Shown in pieces: positions 35,013 through 43,465 of a stretch of 64,000 nucleotides of DNA. The DNA lies in assembly GCF_025947065.1 (NCBI RefSeq), contig NZ_CP109994.1, positions 3,658,001 to 3,722,000 on the forward strand. The letters run 5' to 3'. Under the pieces are notes generated by a model, which did no database searches, was not told where the DNA came from, and saw nothing but the letters and a program-made list of their open reading frames with translations. The DNA comes from Flavobacterium sp. N1736 (GTDB lineage Bacteria > Bacteroidota > Bacteroidia > Flavobacteriales > Flavobacteriaceae). Every line of letters begins with the position of its first letter. The first letter of the stretch is position 1. A program made the translations under genes and the position numbers.

Positions 35013-36050
35013 TTACGGCGCAGGATCAGGAATTATCGCCTGAACTGCTGCAATCTCAGTTAAAATTTCTTTTGATAAAAACACATCAATTGTGTCGATG
35101 TTTTCTTTTAATTGCTCCATTGTTGTTGCACCAATAATGGCACTTGTTAAAAATGGCTGTTGCAATACAAAACCCATTGCCAGTTCTGTTAACGTTAAGC
35201 CATGTTTTTTAGCAATTTCCTGATACAATTTTGTTGCTTGCGTACATTGTTCACTAGCGTAACGTGTATATTGCGGAAAAAGATTAATTCTTGCATTTGG
35301 ATGTGCTTCTCCGGTTAAAAACTTACCGGTTAAAACACCAAACGCTAAAGGCGAATAACCCAGCAAACCTACATTTTCATATTTTGAGACTTCGGCAGAA
35401 CCCACTTCAAAAAGTCGATTTAATAAATTATATGGATTTTGAACTGTTTTAATTCTTGGCAGATTCTGATATTTGCTTTCTTCCAGAAAACGCATCATTC
35501 CCCACGCATTTTCGTTTGAAACCCCAATATGTTTGATTTTTCCTTCTTTGATTAACCCGTCAAAAGTTTCCAGGACTTCTCTAAAATTATCTTCCCATTG
35601 ATCGTCAAAATCTTTGTAACCGCGTTGTCCAAAGTAATTAGTTTGTCGTTCCGGCCAATGCATTTGATACAAATCGATATAATCAGTTTGAAGGCGTTTT
35701 AAGCTATTTTCTAAAGCATATTTAATACTTGCAGGAGAAAAATCCAGTTTTTCGCGCATATAGCCAAAATTCACATTTGGTCCGGCAATTTTTGAAGCCA
35801 AAATTACTTTCTCGCGATTTCCTGATTTCTTAAACCATGTTCCAATGATTTTTTCCGTGCTTCCGTAAGTTGCTTCACTTGCAGGAACGGAATACATTTC
35901 GGCAGTATCAAAAAAATTAATTCCGCGTCCAAGCGCATAATCCATTTGGGCGTGTCCCTCTGCTTCAGTATTTTGTTGTCCGAAAGTCATTGTTCCCAGA
36001 CATATTTTACTAACTTTTATATCAGTGTTTGGTAAAGTAGTGTATTTCAT
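35013..36050 (-). CDS. tas: Aldo/keto reductase, Tas-like
   Basis: The start is taken at 36050 (345 residues, MKYTTLPNTDIKVSKICLGT); the frame from 36119 adds an unlikely N-terminus. AKR catalytic residues are visible: Asp and Tyr in FFDTAEMYSVP, Lys in VILASKIAGP, and His in YQMHWPERQTN. It is close to E. coli Tas over its whole length (LGTMTFGQQNTEAEGHAQMD, TVQNPYNLLNR, and the ending IIPDPAP). It is an NADPH-dependent reductase of unsure substrate. A minus-strand TATCTTTG lies 33 bp upstream of the ATG. Confidence 0.88.
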   Translation of the reverse strand: MKYTTLPNTDIKVSKICLGTMTFGQQNTEAEGHAQMDYALGRGINFFDTAEMYSVPASEATYGSTEKIIGTWFKKSGNREKVILASKIAGPNVNFGYMREKLDFSPASIKYALENSLKRLQTDYIDLYQMHWPERQTNYFGQRGYKDFDDQWEDNFREVLETFDGLIKEGKIKHIGVSNENAWGMMRFLEESKYQNLPRIKTVQNPYNLLNRLFEVGSAEVSKYENVGLLGYSPLAFGVLTGKFLTGEAHPNARINLFPQYTRYASEQCTQATKLYQEIAKKHGLTLTELAMGFVLQQPFLTSAIIGATTMEQLKENIDTIDVFLSKEILTEIAAVQAIIPDPAP

Positions 36051-36082
36051 TTTTTCTTTTAAGGTTAAAAGTTGCAGAGGCT

Positions 36083-36090
36083 CAAAGATA
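36083..36090 (-). promoter_or_regulatory. Putative -7 element of the aldo/keto reductase gene
   Basis: Minus-strand TATCTTTG, 33 bp before the ATG at 36050. It also supports the shorter start, because the longer frame would include it. Confidence 0.45.
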
Positions 36091-36214
36091 CAAAGGGAAT
36101 AAGCAATGTAAAATAACACAAAAGTTAAAAAAGCTACAAAGTTGTATAAAGAACAGAGTACAAAGTTTTTTTAGTTTGTACACAAAAAAAGCCCAAAGTT
36201 AAAAACTCTGAGCC

Positions 36215-36262
36215 CTTTGTATCTTAAAAACTTAGTCTCTTAGAGACTTAGCAGCTTAGAAA
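36215..36262. repeat. 'cttag' tandem words after the OmpA gene
   Basis: CTTAGTCTCTTAGAGACTTAGCAGCTTAGAAACTTAG contains five CTTAG words spaced about 7-8 nt. It lies just past the OmpA-family stop. It belongs to the low-complexity intergenic type seen at several other gaps. Confidence 0.5.
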
Positions 36263-36263
36263 C

Positions 36264-37208
36264 TTAGTTTATACTATTAAGCATTTCAGCGATTTCATCT
36301 AATCTTGGAGTTAAGATGATTTCGATTCTACGATTTTTAGCTTTTCCTTCCGGAGTTGCATTGCTTGCAAGCGGAGAAAATTCACTACGTCCTGCAGCTG
36401 TCAATTTTTGTTTATTGATTTTAGTGTTTTCACTTAAAATATTTACAATTGCCGTTGCTCTTTTTGTAGATAAATCCCAGTTGTTTGCAATTGGTCCTGA
36501 ACCTGCATACGGATCATCATCTGTATGTCCTTCAATAAGAACCGAAAGATCAGGATTGTCTCCCAACACTTTTCCTAATTCTACAACTGCTTTTCTACCT
36601 TCAGTTCCAACAGCCCAGCTTCCTGAGTTAAAAAGTAATTTGTTTTCCATCGAAACATATACTTTTCCGTTTTTCTGTTCAACGGTCAAGCCTTTACCTT
36701 CAAAACCATTTAAGGCTTTAGACAACGTTTCTTTTAGCTTTTTCATTGCAGCTTCTTTAGCAGCAATCATAGCTTCAAGTTCATTTAAGCGGCTTGCCGT
36801 TTTATCTAAACGTGCTTGTTCTTCGGCAAGTTTTTTAGATTTTGCTTCTAACTGTGCCAGCAATTCACGGTTTTTAGCCATATTGCTTTCAAGAGCATCA
36901 TTGCTGTTTTTTTCAAGTGCGTTGTATGAATCCTGCAAAACCTTGAATTTATTTTGCGCTGCAGCTAAATCAGCTTTTTGTTTTGCAAGATCGTCTTTTG
37001 TGCTTGCAAGATCTTTTGTTAATTTGTCTCGATCTAATTCCAATTCATTTTTGGCTTTTTGCAAATCAGCATTTTGATCTGCAATAGAACGATTTTCTTT
37101 TTTTAGATCTGAATACTTTGATTCAAGATCGTTGTAAATTTTCTTAGAAACACACGAAGTCATGGACAAGGCTAATACCAGTAATCCAATGGAAGTTTTT
37201 TTAATCAT
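36264..37208 (-). CDS. OmpA-family peptidoglycan-binding lipoprotein with coiled coil
   Basis: 314 residues. The lipobox ends ALSMTSC with Cys19. Residues about 25-170 form a long, charged coiled coil (NADLQKAKNELELDRDKLTK and repeats). The C-terminal OmpA domain starts near FNSGSWAV and has the peptidoglycan-binding motifs IEGHTDDDP, LSTKRATAIVNIL, AAGRSEFSPLASN and NRRIEIILTP. It probably tethers the outer membrane to the cell wall or acts as a spacer. It appears monocistronic. Confidence 0.9.
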   Translation of the reverse strand: MIKKTSIGLLVLALSMTSCVSKKIYNDLESKYSDLKKENRSIADQNADLQKAKNELELDRDKLTKDLASTKDDLAKQKADLAAAQNKFKVLQDSYNALEKNSNDALESNMAKNRELLAQLEAKSKKLAEEQARLDKTASRLNELEAMIAAKEAAMKKLKETLSKALNGFEGKGLTVEQKNGKVYVSMENKLLFNSGSWAVGTEGRKAVVELGKVLGDNPDLSVLIEGHTDDDPYAGSGPIANNWDLSTKRATAIVNILSENTKINKQKLTAAGRSEFSPLASNATPEGKAKNRRIEIILTPRLDEIAEMLNSIN

Positions 37209-37270
37209 CTTATTCTTTTGGTTTTTATTTGGGGCTTATTAATAATTCAAAATTTCTTATTCTACGGAAT

Positions 37271-37355
37271 GCCCTAGCCCTGATGGGAGCGGCATCCTTT
37301 TTCTTGCTTTTTCAGCAAGAAAAAGATAATAGCGGACAGCAGGAAATAGCTCCTG
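37271..37355 (+). ncRNA. Structured RNA-like intergenic element, copy 1
   Basis: Starts GCCCTAGCCCTGATGGGAGC and ends GCAGGAAATAGCTCCT, with a central hairpin CTTGCT/AGCAAG extended by TTTTT/AAAAA. The copy at 55183-55265 keeps the flanks while the central stem differs but still pairs. Elements like this are frequent in Flavobacterium; I suspect the Rfam Flavo-1 motif but cannot confirm it. It lies between the OmpA gene and xth. The strand is chosen from the G-rich flank order only. Confidence 0.5.
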
Positions 37356-37442
37356 ATTTTCCAACTATATGCGTATTACATAATCACAGTTTTATTCTCA
37401 CAATTAAAACTGCTTTTCTTTTAACAATAACAATACCAAACT

Positions 37443-38204
37443 TTACTCAATCTCAACTAAAACTGGGCAATGATCTGAATGCACGGCATCTGGTAAAATC
37501 ACTGCACGTTTTAATCTGTGTTCTAACGAATCGCTTACCAGATTATAATCGATACGCCAGCCTTTGTTGTTTCCGCGGGCTCCGGCACGGTAACTCCACC
37601 ATGAATAATGATGCGGATCTTTATTAAAATGACGGAAACTGTCTATAAAACCGGATTTCATAAAACCGTCAAGCCAGGCGCGTTCTGCCGGTAAAAATCC
37701 TGAAACCGTTTTATTACGAACCGGATCGTGAATATCGATCGCTTCATGGCAAATATTATAATCGCCACAAATAATCAGGTTTGGAATCGTGATTTTTAAT
37801 TCATTAATATAGTTTTGAAAATCATCCATAAACATAAATTTATGATCTAATCTTTCAATATTTGTTCCTGACGGAAGGTATAAACTCATTACAGAACAAT
37901 CATCAAAATCGGCACGAAGGTTACGACCTTCAAAATCCATATGCTGAATTCCGGTTCCAAAAACGACATTATTTGGTTTTATTTTAGATAAGATAGCCAC
38001 GCCACTATATCCTTTTTTTGTTGCAGGATAATAATACTGATAAGGATAACCGGCAGCTGTAATATCTTCAACAGGAATTTGCTCCTGAGTCGCTTTGATT
38101 TCCTGAAGACAGATAACATCAGGATTGGCATGTTGCAGCCATTCTATAAATCCTTTAGTAATTGCTGCTCTGATTCCGTTTACATTATAAGAAATAATTT
38201 TCAT
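37443..38204 (-). CDS. xth: Exodeoxyribonuclease III
   Basis: 253 residues, an AP endonuclease / 3'-5' exonuclease of the ExoIII family in base-excision repair. It begins KIISYNVNGIRAAI and has the metal-binding Glu in CLQEIKA, the central CGDYNICHEAIDIHDP, and the C-terminal SDHCPVLVEI with the catalytic His. The length is normal. A minus-strand TACATTTG lies 22 bp upstream of the ATG. Confidence 0.96.
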   Translation of the reverse strand: MKIISYNVNGIRAAITKGFIEWLQHANPDVICLQEIKATQEQIPVEDITAAGYPYQYYYPATKKGYSGVAILSKIKPNNVVFGTGIQHMDFEGRNLRADFDDCSVMSLYLPSGTNIERLDHKFMFMDDFQNYINELKITIPNLIICGDYNICHEAIDIHDPVRNKTVSGFLPAERAWLDGFMKSGFIDSFRHFNKDPHHYSWWSYRAGARGNNKGWRIDYNLVSDSLEHRLKRAVILPDAVHSDHCPVLVEIE

Positions 38205-38225
38205 TCAAGTTTTTTTTAAGGAATC

Positions 38226-38233
38226 CAAATGTA
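38226..38233 (-). promoter_or_regulatory. Putative -7 element of xth
   Basis: Minus-strand TACATTTG, a TAnnTTTG match, 22 bp before the ATG at 38204. It is back to back with the -7 element of the divergent acyltransferase. Confidence 0.4.
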
Positions 38234-38285
38234 ATAAAAAAGTGGAAAGTTTGTGTTTGAATCAACGAAAAGTAGAGTTTTTTGT

Positions 38286-38293
38286 TATCTTTG
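38286..38293 (+). promoter_or_regulatory. Putative -7 element of the acyltransferase fusion gene
   Basis: TATCTTTG, 31 bp before the ATG at 38324. No clear TTG at -33. Confidence 0.45.
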
Positions 38294-38323
38294 TTCGCTG
38301 CTCTAATAAATTAAAAATAGTAC

Positions 38324-40126
38324 ATGGGTTTAGTTACCGCGAAAGAAGTTGCAAAAGCAATAAATGTTGATAAGTACGGAGTTCTTGGTACTTTTTCAGG
38401 CTGGATTCTTATGAAGGTTCTTAAGATCTCTACCCTTAATAAAATTTACGATCACAATAAACATTTAGAAGATGTTGCGTTTTTAAATGGAGTTCTGGAT
38501 GAATTGCAAATTAAATTTGAAATTCCGGAAGAAGACTTAAAACGTTTACCTAAAGACGGCGCCTATATTACGATCTCAAATCATCCGCTTGGAGGAATAG
38601 ATGGTATTTTACTTTTGAAATTAATGCTTGAAAGAGAACCAAATTTCAAGATTATTGCTAACTTTTTATTACACCGAATTGTTCCGCTTAAAAAATATAT
38701 CATGCCGGTTAATCCTTTTGAAAATCACAGGGATGCCAAATCAAGCGTGGTGGGAATTAAGGAAACTTTGCGCCATTTAAGTGACGGAAAACCGTTGGGG
38801 ATTTTCCCTGCCGGGGAAGTTTCAACTTATAAAGACGGAAAATTAGTCGTTGATAAACCGTGGGAAGAAGGTGCTTTAAAATTGATTAGAAAAGCAAAAG
38901 TTCCGGTTGTACCCATTTATTTTCATGCCAAAAACAGTAGATTATTCTATTGGCTTTCTAAAATTGATGATACTTTGCGTACTGCAAAATTACCATCAGA
39001 ATTGTTGACACAGAAAGATCGTGTTATCAAAGTTCGTATTGGTAAACCGATTTCTGTAAACGAACAAAACGAAATTGAATCTTTTGAAGAGTATTCAGAA
39101 TTTTTAAGAAAGAAAACTTATATGCTTGCCAATCCTTTTGAAAAGGACAGTAAATTACTGGATACAGCAAGTTTAAAAATACCAAAAGCGCCTAAAAAAA
39201 TTGTTACGCCGGCAAGTGAACCAAAAATGATTGACGAGGTAAATGCGTTAAGAGGAAGCGATTGTCGATTATTACAAAGCAAAAACTACGAAGTGTTTTT
39301 TGCAACCGCAAAATCTATCCCGAATATTCTGCATGAAATTGGACGTTTGCGTGAAATTACTTTCCGTGAAGTGGGTGAAGGAACCAATGAATCTATCGAT
39401 TTAGACAAATTTGACCAATATTATCACCATATGTTTTTGTGGGATGATGAAACTAAAAGAATTGCAGGCGCTTACCGCATGGGATTAGGATCTGAAATTT
39501 ATCCAAAATACGGGCTTGAAGGTTTTTATCTGAATGATCTTTTTAGATTTGAGCCTGAATTGCACGATATGATGCATAAATCGATCGAAATGGGGCGTGC
39601 TTTTATTGTTAAGGAATATCAGCAAAAACCAATGCCTTTATTCTTATTGTGGAAAGGAATTATACATACAACGTTACGTTATCCTGAACATAAATATTTA
39701 TTAGGCGGCGTTAGTATCAGTAATCAATTCTCTGATTTCTCTAAATCACTGATGATCGAGTTCATGAAATCGAATTATTACGATCCATACATTGCGCAAT
39801 ATATTCACCCGAAAAAAGCGTATAAAGTTAAACTGAAAGACGCTGATAAGGACTTTATTTTTGATGAAGCCGAATCAGACCTTAATAAATTTGATAAAAT
39901 CATTGATGAATTAGAACCCGGAAATTTACGTTTGCCTGTTTTAATTAAAAAATACATCAAACAAAATGCACGTGTTGTAGCTTTCAACGTCGATCCTTTG
40001 TTTAATAACGCTGTAGACGGTTTAATGTACATCAGAATCGCCGATATTCCGGAAAGCACCATGAAACCTGTTATCGAAGAGTTTCAAATAGAATTAGAAC
40101 GTAAATTATCTGAAAAAGAAGATTAA
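38324..40126 (+). CDS. PlsC-like / GNAT acyltransferase fusion, OlsF-like
   Basis: 600 residues with two acyltransferase domains. The N-terminal half is PlsC-like (ISNHPLGGIDG at 84-94, IFPAGEVST, KVPVVPIYFHAKN), with the catalytic pair spaced H87-x5-D93. The C-terminal half (about 300-520) is a hemolysin-type GNAT domain (LREITFREVGEG, AGAYRMGLGSEIYPKYG, EMGRAFIVKEYQ). This architecture matches the bifunctional OlsF described for ornithine-lipid synthesis in Serratia and Flavobacterium, which N-acylates ornithine and then O-acylates the product. The assignment rests on architecture. Confidence 0.8.
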   Translation: MGLVTAKEVAKAINVDKYGVLGTFSGWILMKVLKISTLNKIYDHNKHLEDVAFLNGVLDELQIKFEIPEEDLKRLPKDGAYITISNHPLGGIDGILLLKLMLEREPNFKIIANFLLHRIVPLKKYIMPVNPFENHRDAKSSVVGIKETLRHLSDGKPLGIFPAGEVSTYKDGKLVVDKPWEEGALKLIRKAKVPVVPIYFHAKNSRLFYWLSKIDDTLRTAKLPSELLTQKDRVIKVRIGKPISVNEQNEIESFEEYSEFLRKKTYMLANPFEKDSKLLDTASLKIPKAPKKIVTPASEPKMIDEVNALRGSDCRLLQSKNYEVFFATAKSIPNILHEIGRLREITFREVGEGTNESIDLDKFDQYYHHMFLWDDETKRIAGAYRMGLGSEIYPKYGLEGFYLNDLFRFEPELHDMMHKSIEMGRAFIVKEYQQKPMPLFLLWKGIIHTTLRYPEHKYLLGGVSISNQFSDFSKSLMIEFMKSNYYDPYIAQYIHPKKAYKVKLKDADKDFIFDEAESDLNKFDKIIDELEPGNLRLPVLIKKYIKQNARVVAFNVDPLFNNAVDGLMYIRIADIPESTMKPVIEEFQIELERKLSEKED

Positions 40127-40150
40127 GAGTTTACTTCCCGATAGAAATAT

Positions 40151-40187
40151 AAAATCCCATTCAAATCAATGAATGGGATTTTTTTTA
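40151..40187 (+). terminator. Terminator of the acyltransferase fusion gene
   Basis: AAAATCCCATTC and GAATGGGATTTT pair across 8 nt, ending in a run of T. The 250 bp to its right (40188-40440) is AT-rich and I see no gene or clear signal there. Confidence 0.85.
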
Positions 40188-40440
40188 ACTACAATTTTTT
40201 TTCTCTCAAAACTAGATTCTTTCATTCTTTCCAATCAATTTACCAAATCATTTTGGATTCGAAATACATCCTTATCCGTTTATAAAAAAGAACAATTGAA
40301 TTTCGTTTGTAAAGACATGCAATATTAACTCGTGAGCAGCTTAAAATTATCCCCTATAAGTTATTAATATATAAAAAAGAGACACTAATTGAACCATAGA
40401 AATAGACTATTAAAACTCTTAAAGAAAACTGTTCTTATAT

Positions 40441-40707
40441 TTAGAACCAGCCTTTTTGACCAATCTGATAGGTTTGATAAAACTCTTCGTCTGTTTTTGT
40501 TAAATAGAGAATTCCTTCAATAATACCAATAAGACCTCCAATTCCGCATAATCCTAAAAGAAATTGGATAATTCCTTCTCTTGTGTATCCTAAATAAAAT
40601 TTATGAATTCCCAGCGATCCTAAAAAAATGGCAAAAAGCGCAGCGATAACTTTTTTATTTTCCTGTCTTGGCGGATTATTCCATGCTTCTGTTTTTGTAT
40701 TTTCCAT
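40441..40707 (-). CDS. TM2-domain membrane protein
   Basis: 88 residues. The TM2 domain covers about 19-70, with two membrane helices joined by a short turn: KVIAALFAIFLGSLGIHKFY, then LGYTREGIIQFLLGLCGIGG and the end of helix 2. The Gly/His/Phe/Tyr pattern GxxGxHxFYLG is the family signature. Function in bacteria is not established. It ends a minus-strand run of four small membrane-protein genes. Confidence 0.88.
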   Translation of the reverse strand: MENTKTEAWNNPPRQENKKVIAALFAIFLGSLGIHKFYLGYTREGIIQFLLGLCGIGGLIGIIEGILYLTKTDEEFYQTYQIGQKGWF

Positions 40708-40801
40708 AGTATTTTTAATTAAATTATAATCTGAAATAAACTGATGTCTTTATATGTAAAGGAATCTTTTTACAATAACGAAAATAGAATTTATTCTGTT
40801 T

Positions 40802-41266
40802 TTAGAACCAAATCGACTGATGCAATATATCATCAAACGAATTGTTTTTTACAAAAAGTACCAATCGTATAAAATGATAAATGGCTAAGAAATAAGCCAA
40901 TCTGTAAGCTAGTTTTTTATTGTATAAAAGACTTGTGAAATATTCTTTTTTGGTAATAATTTCTGCGATTAACACAATAATCGTTACCCAGCAAAAAGCG
41001 ATTACAAAAGGTCCTAAAACATGGTAACTTATTGATTTGTATAAATCTCCCTGATAAAAATACACCAATGATTTTGTAATACCACAACCCGGACAAGGAA
41101 ATCCGGTCATCATTTTAAAAGGGCAAAAAGACTGATCTGACTCTAAATGATCATTGTGATTATTGAGCATTAAAAAAAACGGAACTATCAGTGTAATTGC
41201 TGCACCGATAATTCCGTAAATTTTACGTTTTATTCTGTTATTATTTGTATAATCTGTTGATATCAC
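40802..41266 (-). CDS. DUF2752 membrane protein
   Basis: 154 residues with three membrane segments. FCPFKMMTGFPCPGCGITKS holds the CPxCG-type cysteines that mark DUF2752. Function is unknown. Its start overlaps the end of the preceding gene by 26 bp, which indicates coupled translation. Confidence 0.85.
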   Translation of the reverse strand: MISTDYTNNNRIKRKIYGIIGAAITLIVPFFLMLNNHNDHLESDQSFCPFKMMTGFPCPGCGITKSLVYFYQGDLYKSISYHVLGPFVIAFCWVTIIVLIAEIITKKEYFTSLLYNKKLAYRLAYFLAIYHFIRLVLFVKNNSFDDILHQSIWF

Positions 41267-41621
41267 CTTGTACGATCATTGCTGCTGCAATAGGAAAAAA
41301 GAATCCCAGAACAATTAATAAAGTAGACTGATCTTTTTGAAGCTCACCTGTTTGCTCATAAACTTTAGGCAATGCTTCTTTTCCTGCTAAATAATAAAAA
41401 TAAATATTTACCGGCATACAGCATCCGGCAAAAATTGCAATAGGCTGCGAAATAACTTCTTTCTTTGCTACAGCATTGAAAACTTCTGCAACTTTAATAT
41501 TCCAATAAATTAAATACAATCCGCAAGTTAAAAATCCGAAAAGTAAAACCATAATTGGATCCACTTTAAATACTGGGATTGGCTCATTAAAATTATTAGA
41601 CGTTTCTTGTAAATTTTCCAT
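41241..41621 (-). CDS. DUF4234-like membrane protein
   Basis: 126 residues with three or so membrane segments. DPIMVLLFGFLTCGLYLIYW is the N-terminal feature shared with DUF4234-type proteins, and FAGCCMPVNIYFYYLAGKEA follows. Function is unknown. It lies 27 bp after the DUF805 gene and overlaps the DUF2752 gene. Confidence 0.65.
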   Translation of the reverse strand: MENLQETSNNFNEPIPVFKVDPIMVLLFGFLTCGLYLIYWNIKVAEVFNAVAKKEVISQPIAIFAGCCMPVNIYFYYLAGKEALPKVYEQTGELQKDQSTLLIVLGFFFPIAAAMIVQGDINRLYK

Positions 41622-41648
41622 TCTTTTATTATTTATATTTAGTTATTA

Positions 41649-42074
41649 TTATTGTAATTCAACGTTACCGATTTCATTAATTTCTTCAATATTGCTTTTA
41701 GGATCTGAACCGTAGTCGTTAGAACCTGAATCACCTTCTGTACATATTACAACTAACAGCCATATTCCTCCAATAAAGGGAATTAACGCGATGAAATAAA
41801 ACCATCCGCTTTTTCCAACGTCATGTAAACGTCTTACTACAACCGCAAGGGTTGGCAGAAAAGTAGCCAATGAATAAAGTGCAAAAACAAGATATCCAAC
41901 AAAAAGTCCTCCTAAAGCATTGTCAAAAATGGAACCTATTCCTGCTCCAAGAATAAAAAAAGATATCAAAATTAAAAATTGCATAAGGGTAAAATACCAA
42001 TACTCACTTCTTCTGGCACGACCGTTGAAGTTTGCATAGTTTTCAAAAACCACTTTTTTGTACCATTCAATCAT
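41649..42074 (-). CDS. DUF805 membrane protein
   Basis: 141 residues. FENYANFNGRARRSEYWYF at the N-terminus and VVVRRLHDVGKSGWFYFIAL in the middle are the DUF805 signatures. There are four hydrophobic segments, and the C-terminal tail is acidic. It is the first of four small membrane-protein genes transcribed leftwards. Function is unknown. Confidence 0.92.
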   Translation of the reverse strand: MIEWYKKVVFENYANFNGRARRSEYWYFTLMQFLILISFFILGAGIGSIFDNALGGLFVGYLVFALYSLATFLPTLAVVVRRLHDVGKSGWFYFIALIPFIGGIWLLVVICTEGDSGSNDYGSDPKSNIEEINEIGNVELQ

Positions 42075-42286
42075 AATTAATAAAATTAGTTAGTTTATAC
42101 CTACTCTTTTGGATTTTCGGCTTCTCCTTTTCAAAAAATTTGTTAAAATTTCGAAACAATATTAACAAAAAATTATCTTAAAAACTAATTCAAAAAGTTA
42201 CTTTTAAAGAAAAAGCCTGTTATTTTAAGACAACATTGAATGGAGATAAACTTTGCAAATTTTATTAAAATAGTAAAATTCTTAAA

Positions 42287-43243
42287 TTATTTAGCATACA
42301 CTTTTTTAATCTTGTTTACAATAACCTGTGCGAGTCTTTCATGACTTTCAAATGTCCAGCCTGCAATATGAGGTGTGAGCAAAACATTTTTTGCTTGTAA
42401 TAAATATTGAAAAGCTTCGGGCGTATTTTTATCCTGAAAAAGAGTTTCAAAAGATAATTTTTCATACTCCAATACATCCAAGCCTGCGCCTAAAACCTTT
42501 TTTTCTTTCATGGCGCTAACTAAATCTGCCGTCACGATATTTTTACCTCGTGAAGTATTTATGATCCAAAATGGCTTTGCAAATGCGTTTATAAAATCAG
42601 CGTTGACCATTTTATCCGTTTCAGGCGTCCAAGGAAGATGTAAACTTAAAACATCCGTTTTTTGTTGTAATTCCCGCAACGAAACTTGTCTGGCATTTTC
42701 ATCGCCAACATTATCCAAAATATCGTAACATAAAACATCCACTTCAAAACCATGAAGTTTTTTGGCGAAAGCTTTACCCATATTTCCATAACCAATAATA
42801 CCAACGCTTTTACCGTCAAGTTCATGACCGCGATTGCTTTCACGGTTCCAGTGTCCCGCTTTTATTTCGGCGTCAGCCTGATTCAGATTATTAAAAAGCG
42901 ACAAAATTACGCCAAGTGAATGTTCTGCAACAGCGTTGCGATTACCTTCCGGAGCAGCAATTAAGTGTATGTTTTTAGTCTCGGCATAATCGCAATCGAT
43001 ACTTTCTAAACCCGCGCCAACTCTGGCGATAAACTGTAAATTGGTGGCTTTGTCTAAAAATGTTTTATCGATTTTAAAACGGCTTCGAATTACGATTCCG
43101 TTATAATCCTGAATTTTTTCTTCAATTTCTTCTTTCGAAGATTTAAAGTCGGCGTGATTCTCGAAACCCGCTTCTTCCAATTGTCCCCAAAGTATGGGAT
43201 GATTGCTATCGATATGTAGAATTTTAATGCTCATAGTATTCAT
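42287..43243 (-). CDS. D-2-hydroxyacid dehydrogenase
   Basis: 318 residues; MSIKILHID starting at 43234 is an equally good start. The NAD-binding loop is VGIIGYGNMGKAFAKKL. The catalytic Arg is in NTSRGKNIV, Glu in GLDVLEYE, and His in LTPHIAGWT. It is of the phosphoglycerate-dehydrogenase type without ACT or other extra domains. The substrate cannot be fixed from sequence; 3-phosphoglycerate or glyoxylate/hydroxypyruvate are options. Confidence 0.88.
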   Translation of the reverse strand: MNTMSIKILHIDSNHPILWGQLEEAGFENHADFKSSKEEIEEKIQDYNGIVIRSRFKIDKTFLDKATNLQFIARVGAGLESIDCDYAETKNIHLIAAPEGNRNAVAEHSLGVILSLFNNLNQADAEIKAGHWNRESNRGHELDGKSVGIIGYGNMGKAFAKKLHGFEVDVLCYDILDNVGDENARQVSLRELQQKTDVLSLHLPWTPETDKMVNADFINAFAKPFWIINTSRGKNIVTADLVSAMKEKKVLGAGLDVLEYEKLSFETLFQDKNTPEAFQYLLQAKNVLLTPHIAGWTFESHERLAQVIVNKIKKVYAK

Positions 43244-43287
43244 TTATTATGAAACAAAAATACAGCTTATTATTTATTGGTACTCCT

Positions 43288-43335
43288 GTAAAATTTCAAG
43301 TTTCAAGTTTCAAGTTTCAGGTTTCAGGTTTGCGA
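43288..43335. repeat. 7-nt tandem repeat 'caagttt'
   Basis: AATTTCAAGTTTCAAGTTTCAAGTTTCAGGTTTCAGGTTTGCG: five units with an exact 7-nt period, the last two with G for A. It lies between a divergently transcribed dehydrogenase and nhaA. Confidence 0.8.
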
Positions 43336-43395
43336 TAAAAACAAACTTATGAAACTATAACTTTTGCTGAAATTTTTTATTGCACATATTTTTTT

Positions 43396-43403
43396 TAACT
43401 TTG
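43396..43403 (+). promoter_or_regulatory. Putative -7 element of nhaA
   Basis: TAACTTTG, 63 bp before the nhaA ATG. The -33 region is only T-rich. Confidence 0.4.
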
Positions 43404-43465
43404 AAAATAACGTCGTTCGGAAATCCAATTGATATTTCTCTTCAAATCGGCATAACTTCTTTCAA

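Noticed and set aside
36316..37077. 253-residue open frame on the plus strand opposite the OmpA-family gene
   Set aside because: It is Ser/Phe/Leu-rich antisense of the coiled-coil and OmpA domain coding strand, which has clear lipobox and peptidoglycan-binding motifs.
37229..37627. 132-residue plus-strand frame between the OmpA gene and xth
   Set aside because: It runs across the RNA-like element and into the 3' end of xth on the opposite strand; no protein features.
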